Origin: Veillonella seminalis
GTDB taxonomy: Bacteria; Bacillota; Negativicutes; Veillonellales; Veillonellaceae
Assembly (NCBI RefSeq): GCF_003992065.1
Contig: NZ_RQUZ01000001.1
Coordinates: 248,001-312,000, forward strand
Direction of reading: 5' to 3'
DNA: 64,000 nt
Below the pieces are notes generated by a model. The model did not search any database and was not told the DNA's origin. It saw only the letters and a list, made by a program, of their open reading frames with translations. Below, in pieces: positions 56,701-64,000 of this stretch. Both the position numbers and the translations under genes were made by a program. Position 1 is the stretch's first letter. Each line of letters opens with the position of its first letter.

Positions 56701-57624
56701 GAACGGCAGGAACTGGCGCAGCTATTCTCTAAAAATGCTAATGAACTACTCCATTACTACGACCGTGACGGTAAATTTGATAAAGTCTTAGCTCATGGCC
56801 TCGTAGCAGAAATCTCGTCTCAGATTGCCGGAAATGGAGCAGGCAGTGGCCTTTCTGCTGGATTTGCGAATGAACTGCTCATTAATAAGATAAAAGAATG
56901 GTCCGGAGGCGATCCGGCAAAAGCACAATGGATTAGTGCAGCGCTGGGGGCTACGGTTAATGAAGTTACCGGAAAAGATACAGAAACAGGCAGTGCTACG
57001 GCACAGTATGGGACGAAATGGAATTTATTTGGTGATGGACATCCTGGACAGAAAATTACAGATGTTGCAATTGGGATTGAACATGGAATTATGGGACATA
57101 CATCATTGGTTATGAAATTTGAAGATGGAACATATGAGCAAGCTAATTTTGGTAGATATGGAGGAGATGGAGAACGAATAAGTTTTGGAAGATATCCTGC
57201 CCCTAATGGATCTGGAACATATACATTTGATTATCACTATTCTCCAGGCAAAGATGGGCAAACCTTATATTGGGTGAATTTAAATGCCAATGATATAGCA
57301 TATTATTATAATCAAACAATCCTAAACAATGGCTACTATAGTTATAATCCGCCAAATGGAATAATTATTGGAGAAGATGTCAACGGGAATAAAATTTATT
57401 CAGGTGATTCTTATCGAAATGGAGAAGACTCTGATTATCAGTTACTTGCGAATAATTGTACGACAACTACGATGCTAGCTCTTTATGGACCTAGTGGGAA
57501 AGATAATTGGCTATTGAATGATTTGAGTGATGAAATATCTCCTTATATAGTTAATTGGAAATTGCAGCAATGGGGGTTTGCAAGTGGTTTGGTTTCAGCA
57601 ATTTACGATCCAGAGGAAAATTAA
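50767..57624 (+). CDS. TpsA giant exoprotein (CdiA/filamentous hemagglutinin-like) with variable toxin-like C-terminus
   Basis: A 2285-residue secreted protein partnered with TpsB. The signal peptide ends near AIFAA. A TPS secretion domain follows (about residues 45-190) with NPNGIAVHGGGFLNT. A long beta-helical filament of hemagglutinin-type repeats runs to about 1880. The pre-toxin part ends at the YGTKWN motif (about residue 2080). After it the base composition turns AT-rich, and a new about 200-residue domain begins. It has GHTSLVM (His about 2111) and NNCTTTT (Cys about 2231), in the His-then-Cys order of permuted papain/NlpC-P60-like folds. No VENN motif is seen. This suggests a contact-dependent inhibition toxin; a plain adhesin is the alternative. 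Confidence 0.85.
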   Translation: MTEMKYTILTRQITAWLLMGLFITEPAAIFAADAPILPDLKAPAAHQPLVQQTSNGIPLVQITAPTASGVSRNLYTDFNVPEKGAVLNNAHKVTNTQLAGYVQANPNLGRGTAKLIVNEVTGTNKTAMKGFLEVAGDRAGVIVANPNGIAVHGGGFLNTSRAMLTTGRPRYAESGDVASLQVADGTIQIDGKGLDASETNQVDMLARAVEFNAGVWAKEAHIVTGRNEVTYGSLAATPASADEEGMRTAPKVALDVAALGGMYANRIYLVGTEKGLGVNVAGTISASQSLSLENNGDLHIAKTGTAYSDAALNMHTTGTVTNEQTLASGREAVIQSDSGIVNTGVIGAGVSRDGKVQQTGTLTVKTTTLKNDKAQVVSGGRLDVQANTISNREGELSAQGDAAIQAAQILDMEKGKISSKGDLTIHSDVLPLNGVIASGGDATITTHQSLSNDHSAENMGTVMADGNLTLHTDGTLMNSRRIESGKTLIVEVGQGIKNTATGDMNGQDVVQQTTTLDNTGLINGTHHVAVTSESIINHENGRMYGDDVVIQTNRLENYRQAELEEQLAAAMKTLAEKEKALEAAYAADVTKYTSSAQEAQYKTAIASADKDYEAQLAVVKSVRAELEAHKAGTIAARNSLTVQAKSIENRHNAMLYSGGDMQLTVSDTLTNQGASIESMGNLTIQAGQIRNENDVFSAKRVSSEWVDNPEKIRIDQAGHPEQGEAFDRSEFSNLSSGYGAYHHPKAMPTYASAYDTVEAPEPGETVDPDHPVGSLIANYEWNDPIFQTFGLVPMATSRPETAGDAQNAWDSQFQTLLNQLDEKITAYNAQAERHNAALGLTDTQKINNYTIIRSHSQTSHEEVQSTNAGVIRSGQAMKLDGAVYNTNSQITAGTTLAASGTVVNISKENQERTVTFGTPQGSYTYKRHWPHKSRRRGYNSEVFMTPQEDLSNTSSLAVGAYADHGTVPTRQDITETERNEASSYLDPFSLDTKHPVSTPASWQITAANLISSLYMLHPETTAKYLVETDPAFTNKRNFLSSDYMYQQMQWDPDKAPKRLGDGFYEQYLIRSQILDQTGRRYLGDYTDDMTQYKALMDAGITYANAMGLVPGVSLSAAQAAALTSDMVWLESKTVTVDGQKETVIYPHVYLRAGSRQQLLADGSLISANTLIVDTKDAVTNSGLLTGNNIRIQAGNVDNAGHVQGQDIAIASENNIHQTGLITAADRLRMQAKGDITLENTVDHLANQDVLNRTAGIAVTGSQGVAVISAGRDLNLAGASLQALGEKRAVILQAGKDVNLTSQTLNARKDMTLNKDNYLRTQRQTEVGTSMDAKGGVAVQAGQNINARAAYINSDNGTVAMAAGRDINFTTGRETAVDDYGLKHKESGLLSSSTTTVRTHDDHQRVLGTTVTGQAVQIGAVQDVNMTAATVAGQDDVTVAVGRNVTTTSDMQYDKATAYTKVKSSGVLGAGLGIMVGTQKMQDNYEGESKTQIGTTLGSSEGSVTIAAGDTAHLTTTDIIGKTGVDMAAQDIILEGKQNEAYEHQTHEESMSGLTIGLSSPVITAAEGVRSTIRTAQTRDNKTLQALEAYEGGKTLNDQIQTMKQGGIGSVGIHVGIGSSSFKQEYQKDTVTYAGGTLASEGTITLTAGSEDAAKGNIKAIGETIQGQNVTLAASHDIDLGAATNTQTIAENYNSKGSSLGMTITGGAISGVDASFSKEKDEGTTATTTHAGTTVTASDTLTMQSGNDMNITGSQVGGNTVKADIGGNLHITSLQDTETYRGNSSSLGGSISRSLSSGSKKEWLPDSLRKYDSTPYVPGMTSSSAFWGKGRMDSDYASVTKQAGIYAGEGGFTVHVGDNTHLTGALLDSTAAADKNSLTTGTLTMEDIGNKAAYDVKDIGVSYHHYDSESERNRLFNQSGLTPSISTGAQDESSSVTQSAIAPGTIITTKAQTDLSQINRNTADSLHKLDQIFDKKDIKERQELAQLFSKNANELLHYYDRDGKFDKVLAHGLVAEISSQIAGNGAGSGLSAGFANELLINKIKEWSGGDPAKAQWISAALGATVNEVTGKDTETGSATAQYGTKWNLFGDGHPGQKITDVAIGIEHGIMGHTSLVMKFEDGTYEQANFGRYGGDGERISFGRYPAPNGSGTYTFDYHYSPGKDGQTLYWVNLNANDIAYYYNQTILNNGYYSYNPPNGIIIGEDVNGNKIYSGDSYRNGEDSDYQLLANNCTTTTMLALYGPSGKDNWLLNDLSDEISPYIVNWKLQQWGFASGLVSAIYDPEEN

Positions 57625-57634
57625 ATTTAAAGTA

Positions 57635-58624
57635 ATGGTTTTTATCTTTATACTGGCAGGCCTTTTTACTGGGGGGCTTTTATTCAGCCGTGGCAAGGAA
57701 GGAGTAGAGTGGGGACCGCTTACTGTTCTTGAGATTAATTCAGGTGATTCTTGTACTTTTGTTTATCCTCAGGAAAGGTATTATCATGTCACGTTGGATA
57801 GAAACAAGCTTGTATTTCCGGAAATAATCAATCATCAGGCTTGTGATTGTAAAATTGATGATGATAAAATTCTTGTTGCTTATATCAATACGAAATCTCC
57901 CAGTGAATTAATTTTTAAAGTGATTACCGAAGGTAATAGCCAGCGGCGGATTATATTGGAAACATTAAGCAATCAACGAATAGAAGAAGGTGCTTATCCT
58001 AAAATTTATATTACTGAGAAATCCTATTATGTTTTGTCTGGGCGTTTTCTGTATAAACTAAGTAAAGCGAATTTGAAAATAGAAAAAATACAATTGGAAA
58101 GTTATGAAACTCCATTGATTACGAGGGATGGGAGGTTATTTTTTAGACAGGGTGATTTCCTTGTTTTGGATGACGATTATGGTGATAAAAAGATGTTACC
58201 GTTATCCTCTAAGGAAAGAGTTCGTGGATGGGGAATTGAAGGAGAATCGGTTATTATCGAGAGGAAAGATATGGCGAAAATGGTATCGTTAAAAGATGAA
58301 ACGCAAACCAAACTTAGAACTCCTAGCTATGGGAGATTGAACGTTGTTGGAAATATGGGCCATATTGCTATTATTCTATTTTCTCACACAAGTGGTGAAG
58401 TTCCCCTATTCGATCCGGCGTTGGCAGCTTATTCGATAATTGACCATGTCGACTATTGGTATTATTCTCCGTATTTATATGATGCTGTGCAACATAAATT
58501 TTATGATATACCTGACGAAGTCAAACAATTATTTCCTAGCCATGATGCCTCACTAACGGGGTATTGCGCTCCTCTGAATCTAAAGTTAATTGAAGCAGAA
58601 TTTCATCAATACATGGATAATTGA
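57635..58624 (+). CDS. Membrane-tethered protein after the toxin, candidate immunity protein
   Basis: A 329-residue protein with a single N-terminal membrane helix (about residues 1-18), so most of it faces the periplasm. The rest is beta-rich with repeating aromatic/Asp strands, reminiscent of a propeller; no family is recognised. It starts 10 bases after tpsA. The ribosome site is weak: GAGGA lies 17 bases upstream of ATG 57635. Position directly after a variable toxin end and AT-rich composition like the toxin domain suggest the cognate immunity protein. A periplasmic site would suit a wall-attacking toxin. Confidence 0.6.
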   Translation: MVFIFILAGLFTGGLLFSRGKEGVEWGPLTVLEINSGDSCTFVYPQERYYHVTLDRNKLVFPEIINHQACDCKIDDDKILVAYINTKSPSELIFKVITEGNSQRRIILETLSNQRIEEGAYPKIYITEKSYYVLSGRFLYKLSKANLKIEKIQLESYETPLITRDGRLFFRQGDFLVLDDDYGDKKMLPLSSKERVRGWGIEGESVIIERKDMAKMVSLKDETQTKLRTPSYGRLNVVGNMGHIAIILFSHTSGEVPLFDPALAAYSIIDHVDYWYYSPYLYDAVQHKFYDIPDEVKQLFPSHDASLTGYCAPLNLKLIEAEFHQYMDN

Positions 58625-58679
58625 GGGAACAATAGGGTATATACCGTACATACCGTAAGATGGTATCTGTTCTGGATAA

Positions 58680-59591
58680 GGAATCTGCGATGAAGAAAAA
58701 GAAATTAGGCAGATTTTAACGCAAGACTCTTATTTCTCAAAAAATGATTTTAAGTTTAGCGTACGCGTTCTTGTTTCCTCAGATGGAACCTATCAACAGA
58801 CGAATACATTTGAAGCAGGAGGAGACATTTATACTATTGCCGGTATCGATCAATATAATCGGATTTATGGTGTTGATGCAAACGGAAATACGGCGTATTT
58901 AGACAAACAATATAATATAGGAGGCAATCGAACCGCTACTTCTGCCGGAAAGCGTGATGAATTTGGACACCTTATTGGTATTGCCAATGATACGGGAGAA
59001 ACGGTTAAACTAAATGATTGGGTATTGCCGGGTGGTATCCATGCATGGTATGACAGAACTAATCGGAAAACGGGAGAAGTTATTGTCACAGACGGTATTG
59101 GTGAATACACGACGGCGCAAATAAAAAATCCGGGTATTTCTTCTGGAGTGACAGAAGGAGCGATGATGCCGCCGAACAATACGCCCGACCCGTCCGACTT
59201 GGCCGATTTACTGTTACAGAGCCAGCAGCACAATAATAATAAGCCTGATTATTCGAATGATACGTCGTTTCTATATGCAAAGAATGTAAGCAAAGCCCTG
59301 TTAGAACAGGCATTGAATCGTATAGGCGGAAAATATGGTGCATCTCATTTAGGGACGGCAGCCATTACTGGCAGTGGTGTTGTGACTGATTATATGCAAG
59401 GTAAAAGTGCTGAAGAGATTGTTTTGAACTCAATATTCTCTGCGGGTGTAGGGAAATTTGGTCAATATAATAGTGAACGAACCAAGACCAATCCTGATAT
59501 TATGTCCGCTTTATTTGCAGCAGGGGCTGATACCATGATAGACAAAAATGATGCAGAAGAAGAGAAAAAGCGAGTAGACTTTAATAAGTGA
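58680..59591 (+). pseudogene. Orphan TpsA/CdiA C-terminal fragment
   Basis: An open frame of about 303 codons without a start codon or ribosome site. It contains FSVRVLVSSDGTYQQTNTF and then YTIAGIDQYNRIYGVDANG. DEFGHLIGIANDTGE and a tail with TPDPSDLADLLLQSQQ follow. This is the look of a displaced polymorphic-toxin end. It follows the candidate immunity gene by 55 bases. Orphan cdiA-CT fragments behind the main gene are known from CDI loci and serve as recombination stock; that reading is inferred here. The first in-frame ATG is only at 59162. Confidence 0.6.
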
Positions 59592-59599
59592 GGTAATAT

Positions 59600-59991
59600 A
59601 TGATTTCTATTCATAATGTTAAAGAAATACTTATAATCAGCGGGCTTTCAGCTTTCTTTTTATATGCTTTAAAAACAGAGTTGCAGAAAAACTTTGATAA
59701 AAAATGTTGCGTGTTTATCAATATAGTATTCTCTTTTTTTTAGGAATATTTATAACTTTGATTTCATGGTTCGGATGTGTGTATTCATTTTACTATGCCG
59801 CAAAATATGCCCCCTGGTTGTTGATATCAACTTGCATGGGATATTCGCTTGTGATTTATAGTGATGGTATTTTGGCAAAATACCAAAATGATGAAAGAAA
59901 ATATAAAAAGATAATGAATATGACAAAGAATTCGGCAAAATATCTAATCATTGCTTTATTTGCCCTTATTTTGAAGGAGTGGTTTATTTAG
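59600..59991 (+). pseudogene. Small membrane protein, frameshifted; possible orphan immunity gene
   Basis: ATG 59600 (GTGAGG site) opens a frame with one membrane helix (EILIISGLSAFFLYAL). It goes out of frame at an A6 run (59699-59704). One more A would join it to the frame 59704-59991, which encodes three further hydrophobic segments (ILFFLGIFITLISWF and others). The joined protein would be about 130 residues with four helices. It lies 8 bases after the orphan toxin tail, where an immunity gene is expected. No family is recognised. Confidence 0.5.
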
Positions 59992-60138
59992 AAAATGTTT
60001 CTCTTCTGTTTTACGATAGTAGGTAGTTTTCTAATTCAGTAATGGTAGTGAGGTTGTACAATGCAAAAGCATATTATTATAGCAGATGCTGTAAGATATG
60101 CTTTTGCTGGTACGGTTTTGTAAAAGGAGAGTTTTTTT

Positions 60139-61464
60139 ATGAGACGAAGGCTTTTTATTCTATGGGGACTCTTGGTTTTTATGATGATGCAGTGCTTTTG
60201 GGTCATGGGGTACTCTACACGAGATAATCCGCCAGTATTTGGTATAGTACATCAGAATGATTCGAGCATTGTGTTTGCCAGGGAACATTTAGATTATAAC
60301 GAGTATTATTTTGTAGAATTACAGAAGGTTCAAAAGAACGGAAATACGCAGACGCTGCTCCGTATTTGGGGTCCTTCTGACTATGATAAGGTGGAAATCC
60401 GCTCTCCAAAAGGAAAATCTGTTTTTCTGATTGAGGATACGAGCATTCCTATTCCTACACCCCAAATCGGTGAAGATCGGTGGTATACGGTCGATTTAAA
60501 TGAGTGGATACAGTTACCCAATCCAGATTCCTGCCAGATTCGGCTGCATCGTCCGAACGGGAAATATTATACAGTAACCGCCAAGCGTCTGTTGGCATGT
60601 GCCCGACAACTGACAGGAAACATGCTGCCGCAAGATAAAGTAAAAGAGCCAAAGCCATATGGGCCATTTTACAGTATATTTTATCCTAATGTTTCGTTAG
60701 AACAAGTACGTAATACATTTGCTTATTATTTGAACGGGCCCTCTAAAATAGGGAATAGTAAAATATATCGCAAAGGAAATTGCCATTATCTAATGAGCAC
60801 GAAACTGCCGCTGATTGCTTTTTTGCTGGAAGGCCAAAGCGGTCATGGGCTGGCAACTTTTAAAGAGGTAGCTGGCGGAGTCTGGATGGATATGGATTTT
60901 TGGAGCATAGGTTATACCCAGTATGGCTATTACTGTTCAACTCTGGTAGATGACGAAGTAAAAAATATTGGCATGGAGGCCGTTGCAATGACGTATAGGC
61001 ACTTAGTGCCATTTGCGGATTATGGAATCGCATTAAACGGAGGATATAACAAAAGTAATCCGACGATTGACACAGTGAATTTAACTAAGCATCCAGAGTT
61101 AGCAGCAGTACAACATGGTGATAAAGTCTTATCAATTAATGGTATAGATCTAAAGGCAAGCAAAAACTATTCTGTGGAATACATGCTGACGTATGGAAAT
61201 GCTCCCTTGTCTATTACATTACAGCGCAAAGATAATCCGCCTTATACTGTGGAAGTTATACCTCAAATGAATGTCCCTATGCATGCAGATGTTGATGTTA
61301 CCGCAGAAGTAATGAAAGAAGAAAGGCAACATATAAAAGAAGAAAAATTATGGCAATTTTGGCCGCAAATGCCTCTTCCGGAAGTATTTGATCCTATGCA
61401 GTCCCCAGACACTCATATGGATTCGCCGCTTACGACACCATTGTTGAAAGGTGCTAGAACATAA
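60139..61464 (+). CDS. Exported protein with PDZ-like domain, unknown
   Basis: A 441-residue protein with an N-terminal signal anchor (LFILWGLLVFMMMQCFWVMG). A beta-rich middle with RHRPNGK-like strands follows (about residues 30-300). A PDZ-like segment (about 295-375) includes FADYGIALNGGY and HGDKVLSINGIDL, and the tail is polar and proline-rich. AAAGGAG precedes the ATG. It is the last gene of the toxin region. It may be linked to secretion or immunity, but that is based only on place. Confidence 0.6.
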   Translation: MRRRLFILWGLLVFMMMQCFWVMGYSTRDNPPVFGIVHQNDSSIVFAREHLDYNEYYFVELQKVQKNGNTQTLLRIWGPSDYDKVEIRSPKGKSVFLIEDTSIPIPTPQIGEDRWYTVDLNEWIQLPNPDSCQIRLHRPNGKYYTVTAKRLLACARQLTGNMLPQDKVKEPKPYGPFYSIFYPNVSLEQVRNTFAYYLNGPSKIGNSKIYRKGNCHYLMSTKLPLIAFLLEGQSGHGLATFKEVAGGVWMDMDFWSIGYTQYGYYCSTLVDDEVKNIGMEAVAMTYRHLVPFADYGIALNGGYNKSNPTIDTVNLTKHPELAAVQHGDKVLSINGIDLKASKNYSVEYMLTYGNAPLSITLQRKDNPPYTVEVIPQMNVPMHADVDVTAEVMKEERQHIKEEKLWQFWPQMPLPEVFDPMQSPDTHMDSPLTTPLLKGART

Positions 61465-62334
61465 GCGGAAACTGAACCCGTTGGGGGATCTTTAACCCGA
61501 AAGATTTGGAAGGACGGTAAAAATCTACTAGCGACATTTTTGAAAAAACTTAAAGTGGTGGGTCATCTGCAAATTTGTATTTGGCTATTGAGGTTGAAAA
61601 ATCGAGAAAAGCTTTATCAGAAAAATGCCGTTGATTGAAGGGCAAAAAACATGCTGACGGATCGTAAAGAATACCGGAGCGTGATACTCAAATGATACTA
61701 TTTTTTTAAAAACTGCTCAAATGAGGATGATTTTGAAAAACTGATGCCATAAAAATGGCTTAGTGAAGCCATTCTCATTTTTACGAAATGCCGATGGAGT
61801 AGAACTTAAATAATTTAAGTTTAGCATCATAGTTTAACAAATCAAACACCCTGTAGCTTAGGCCATAGGGTGTTTTTTTGTGGAGTGAAAATGAATTTAA
61901 CGAAGTGCATCATACAGCCTTCTGGAATAAAATTAACAGTGAATATCAGGAAAAATAGTGTGTAGCTTGGTAAGTATTTTGAAATACTTAGATTAAAAAC
62001 ACTTCAATATTTAAATTATAAATTGACCTTTTAACGTTAGACGTAAACACTAATGTTAGAAGGCCTTTTTATTATGGAAATTTTTAAGAGTCTTATCATA
62101 AAAGACGTATGTTCATTATAATACCCCCTTGTTGAATATTTCCTACAATCATGGTATGATTATATGGTGAAATAAGTCGATATACCGGTAGGGGTACACG
62201 CTATGCCTGCGTAATTATGAAAAAATGCAGGTGCCGGCTGTATTATATTGGTATAAGAACACGTATACCCTGTATTTTCAGGTAAAATATTTAAGATGTG
62301 TTGTAGTAAAAATGTAAGTATTGGAGACGGTGAA
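61465..62334 (+). other. Long noncoding stretch with two terminators and MCO leader
   Basis: No convincing gene. TGATACTC/TGATACTA repeats lie at 61682-61700, like those beside the integrase. Terminators: AACACCCT (61845) with AGGGTGTT (61867) plus T7; and CCTTTTAACGTTA (62027) with TAATGTTAGAAGG (62051) plus T5. ATACCGGTAGGGGTAC (62180-62195) ahead of the multicopper oxidase resembles a copper-responsive (CsoR-type) operator, low certainty. Confidence 0.55.
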
Positions 62335-63942
62335 ATGAAGAAGTATTCAAACTATGTAAAGGCGCTTTTAGTAGCGACTATTTTAGTGGGGGGCACTACC
62401 ATTGCTTCCGCTGCTGACACAGCGAATACATGCTGTACCGGCAGTACAACAAGTACAATGGGTCAAAACATGACAGCCAATATGAGTTCCATGATGAACG
62501 GCGGTATGATGGGGATGACCGGAACTAACATGATGAACGGTATGAGTGGCATGATGGGCCATATGCACGGTGTTGATGATGTACCTGTTTTGAAACAGGT
62601 TCAGCAGGTTGAAAAACCATTGGCTATACCCCCTATGCAAAAAGGTACGGTAGATGGAAACGGCGTTCGCCATTTGGAAGTTGATGCTCAAGTCGGCAAA
62701 ACAGCCATTAAAGACGGTGCTCTCACCGATACTTATGGCTATAACGGCAGCGTACTCGGTTCTACTTTATACATGAAACAAGGTGAAAAAGTAGCGATTA
62801 AATTGAAAAATGATTTGCCTGAAAAAACTACGTTCCATTGGCATGGCATGGTAGTTCGTTCCGATGTTGACGGCGGTCCTCATTATTCGATTGCCGCTAA
62901 CGGCGGTACCGGTGAAGTAGACTTTACCGTAGACCAGGTTGCCAATACCGCTTGGTATCATCCGCATGCTATGGGCTTTACGGCCAGCCAGGTATATAAA
63001 GGCTTAGCCGGTTTTATCTATGTGGATGACAACAAAGAAGGTGCTTTGAACTTACCGCACACTTATGGCGTTGATGATATTCCGGTAGCGATTCAGGATC
63101 GTAACTTCACATCGGATAATCAATGGGATTACCGGAAAGATTACAATGCGGACGGTGTATATGGTGATACTCTCGTAGTAAACGGCACCATCAATCCGTA
63201 CTTCGATGTAAAAACTAACGTAGTTCGTCTTCGTTTGTTGAACGGTTCCAATGCACGTACTTATACTTTGCAGTTGTCCGATATGGGCACGATGATGCAG
63301 GTAGCCGGTGACGGTGGCGTATTGCCGTGGCCGGTACCAAAACAATCTATTACCATTGCTCCGGGTGAACGTGTTGAAGTATTGGTAGACTTCTCCCAAT
63401 ATAAAGATGCTTTGCCAAGCTTAGTAACTCAGAACGGTAAAAACGGTACAGCTACAGTATTAGCATTTAAACGTGGTGCTGATACCCTGGCTGCAGAAGC
63501 TAAAGTAAATACGGACATGGCTGCTTGGAACTATAATAAAATTAATTCATCAGACGATTTGACAAAAACGGCTGACAAATCCATTGTGATGTCCGGCATG
63601 GCTCAAAATGTGTTGATTAACGGTAAGAAATTTGACATGGGTCGTATTGATTTCACCAGCAAATTGGGCTCTACTGAAATCTGGGACGTATCTAATGCGG
63701 ATCCGGGCATGATGGGTATGATGCATCCGTTCCATGTTCACGGCGTACAGTTTGAAGTATTGTCCCGCAACGGTCAACCGGTAGATCCTTCTGAAAAAGG
63801 TCTCAAAGACACTATCCAGGTAAATCCGGGCGAACACGTTCGTATCAGACTCCACTTCACAAAACCGGGCGTATTCATGGTTCATTGTCATATCTTGGAA
63901 CATGAAGAAAACGGCATGATGTTGCAGTTGGAAGTTAAATAA
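62335..63942 (+). CDS. Multicopper oxidase (CueO-like) with Met-rich N-terminus
   Basis: A 535-residue exported oxidase with a signal peptide ending IASAA. Next comes a Met/Gly/Asn-rich stretch (about residues 40-80, with NGGMMGMTG and GMMGHMHG) that could bind copper. Three cupredoxin domains follow. Copper ligands: HWHG (about 168), WYHPH (about 207), HPFHVHG (about 464) and HCHILEHEENGM (about 517), giving the type 1 and trinuclear sites. Family members oxidise Cu(I) or other metals/phenols using O2, unusual in a strict anaerobe. The ATG at 62335 has TTGGAG at 9 bases. A longer frame from 62296 lacks a signal peptide start. Confidence 0.9.
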   Translation: MKKYSNYVKALLVATILVGGTTIASAADTANTCCTGSTTSTMGQNMTANMSSMMNGGMMGMTGTNMMNGMSGMMGHMHGVDDVPVLKQVQQVEKPLAIPPMQKGTVDGNGVRHLEVDAQVGKTAIKDGALTDTYGYNGSVLGSTLYMKQGEKVAIKLKNDLPEKTTFHWHGMVVRSDVDGGPHYSIAANGGTGEVDFTVDQVANTAWYHPHAMGFTASQVYKGLAGFIYVDDNKEGALNLPHTYGVDDIPVAIQDRNFTSDNQWDYRKDYNADGVYGDTLVVNGTINPYFDVKTNVVRLRLLNGSNARTYTLQLSDMGTMMQVAGDGGVLPWPVPKQSITIAPGERVEVLVDFSQYKDALPSLVTQNGKNGTATVLAFKRGADTLAAEAKVNTDMAAWNYNKINSSDDLTKTADKSIVMSGMAQNVLINGKKFDMGRIDFTSKLGSTEIWDVSNADPGMMGMMHPFHVHGVQFEVLSRNGQPVDPSEKGLKDTIQVNPGEHVRIRLHFTKPGVFMVHCHILEHEENGMMLQLEVK

Positions 63943-64000
63943 TGTACAATGAAGAAGATTCAAACATTTTCAGAAATTCTCTAAACAGAATGGAGTACAT

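Noticed and set aside
61465-61840. Insertion-sequence remnant after the toxin region
   Set aside because: Short translated pieces on both strands looked protein-like, but no transposase motif or terminal inverted repeats could be identified.

Overview
The window looks like chromosome from a diderm Firmicute of the Negativicutes, most likely Veillonella or a close relative. Evidence for this is gram-positive style Shine-Dalgarno sites and Firmicute-type genes (lutABC, sdaAB/sdaAA, a SpoVD-like PBP with PASTA, DUF421) alongside outer-membrane machinery: a YadA-type anchor carrying a C-terminal SLH domain, and a TpsB/TpsA two-partner secretion pair. The catabolic genes are for lactate and amino acids; no sugar pathway is seen.

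Layout. 350-3269: lutABC lactate oxidation operon. 3571-4992: DAACS symporter. 5137-6808: ureohydrolase divergent from a Crp/Fnr regulator. 6973-8292: two lipoproteins. 8483-9907: FetAB-type ABC exporter (minus strand). 10527-14111: ferredoxin-nitroreductase, threonine deaminase, amino acid permease. 14443-15246: MetQ-like lipoprotein. 15577-20742: ornithine decarboxylase, UPF0340, a damaged DUF3290 gene, DUF421, exonuclease III. 21075-22331: glutamate dehydrogenase. 22760-22995: tRNA-Asn/Glu/Val. 23497-25413: 5'-truncated trimeric autotransporter with SLH. 25685-29975: membrane protein, then a Crp/Fnr regulator divergent from hcp. 30383-39707: serine dehydratase, CCA-adding enzyme, PBP, folD, hypAB, a secreted protein with two BamE-like repeats, and an orphan BrxF-like P-loop protein. 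39982-43380: rpmG-secE-nusG-rplKAJL with two L1-type leaders and an L10 leader.

43489-48548 is an integrated mobilizable element abutting the rplL terminator: frameshifted tyrosine integrase, coiled-coil membrane protein, MobA relaxase, MobC, oriT-like inverted repeats, a replication-initiator-like gene interrupted at a pentanucleotide repeat, an Xis-like gene with an in-frame TGA, and an XRE regulator. 49057-61464 is a two-partner secretion/contact-dependent-inhibition-like locus: TpsB, a 2285-residue TpsA with a distinct AT-rich C-terminal domain bearing candidate His/Cys catalytic residues, a membrane-tethered candidate immunity protein, an orphan toxin-tail fragment, a frameshifted small membrane protein and a PDZ-like exported protein. 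A short relic resembling tpsA lies at 48589-48642, so the locus has recombined. 62335-63942 is a multicopper oxidase with a Met-rich N-terminus.

How it fits together. Lactate (lutABC), serine (sdaAA/AB), threonine and glutamate are converted to pyruvate, 2-oxobutyrate and 2-oxoglutarate. A ureohydrolase and an ornithine decarboxylase could supply putrescine, which in Veillonella and Selenomonas decorates peptidoglycan and is bound by SLH domains, the same domain that ends the autotransporter here. The most unusual part is the TPS toxin locus and its cassette debris. At least five reading frames (DUF3290, integrase, Rep, Xis, small membrane protein) carry a single stop or frameshift, so these should be checked against raw reads.
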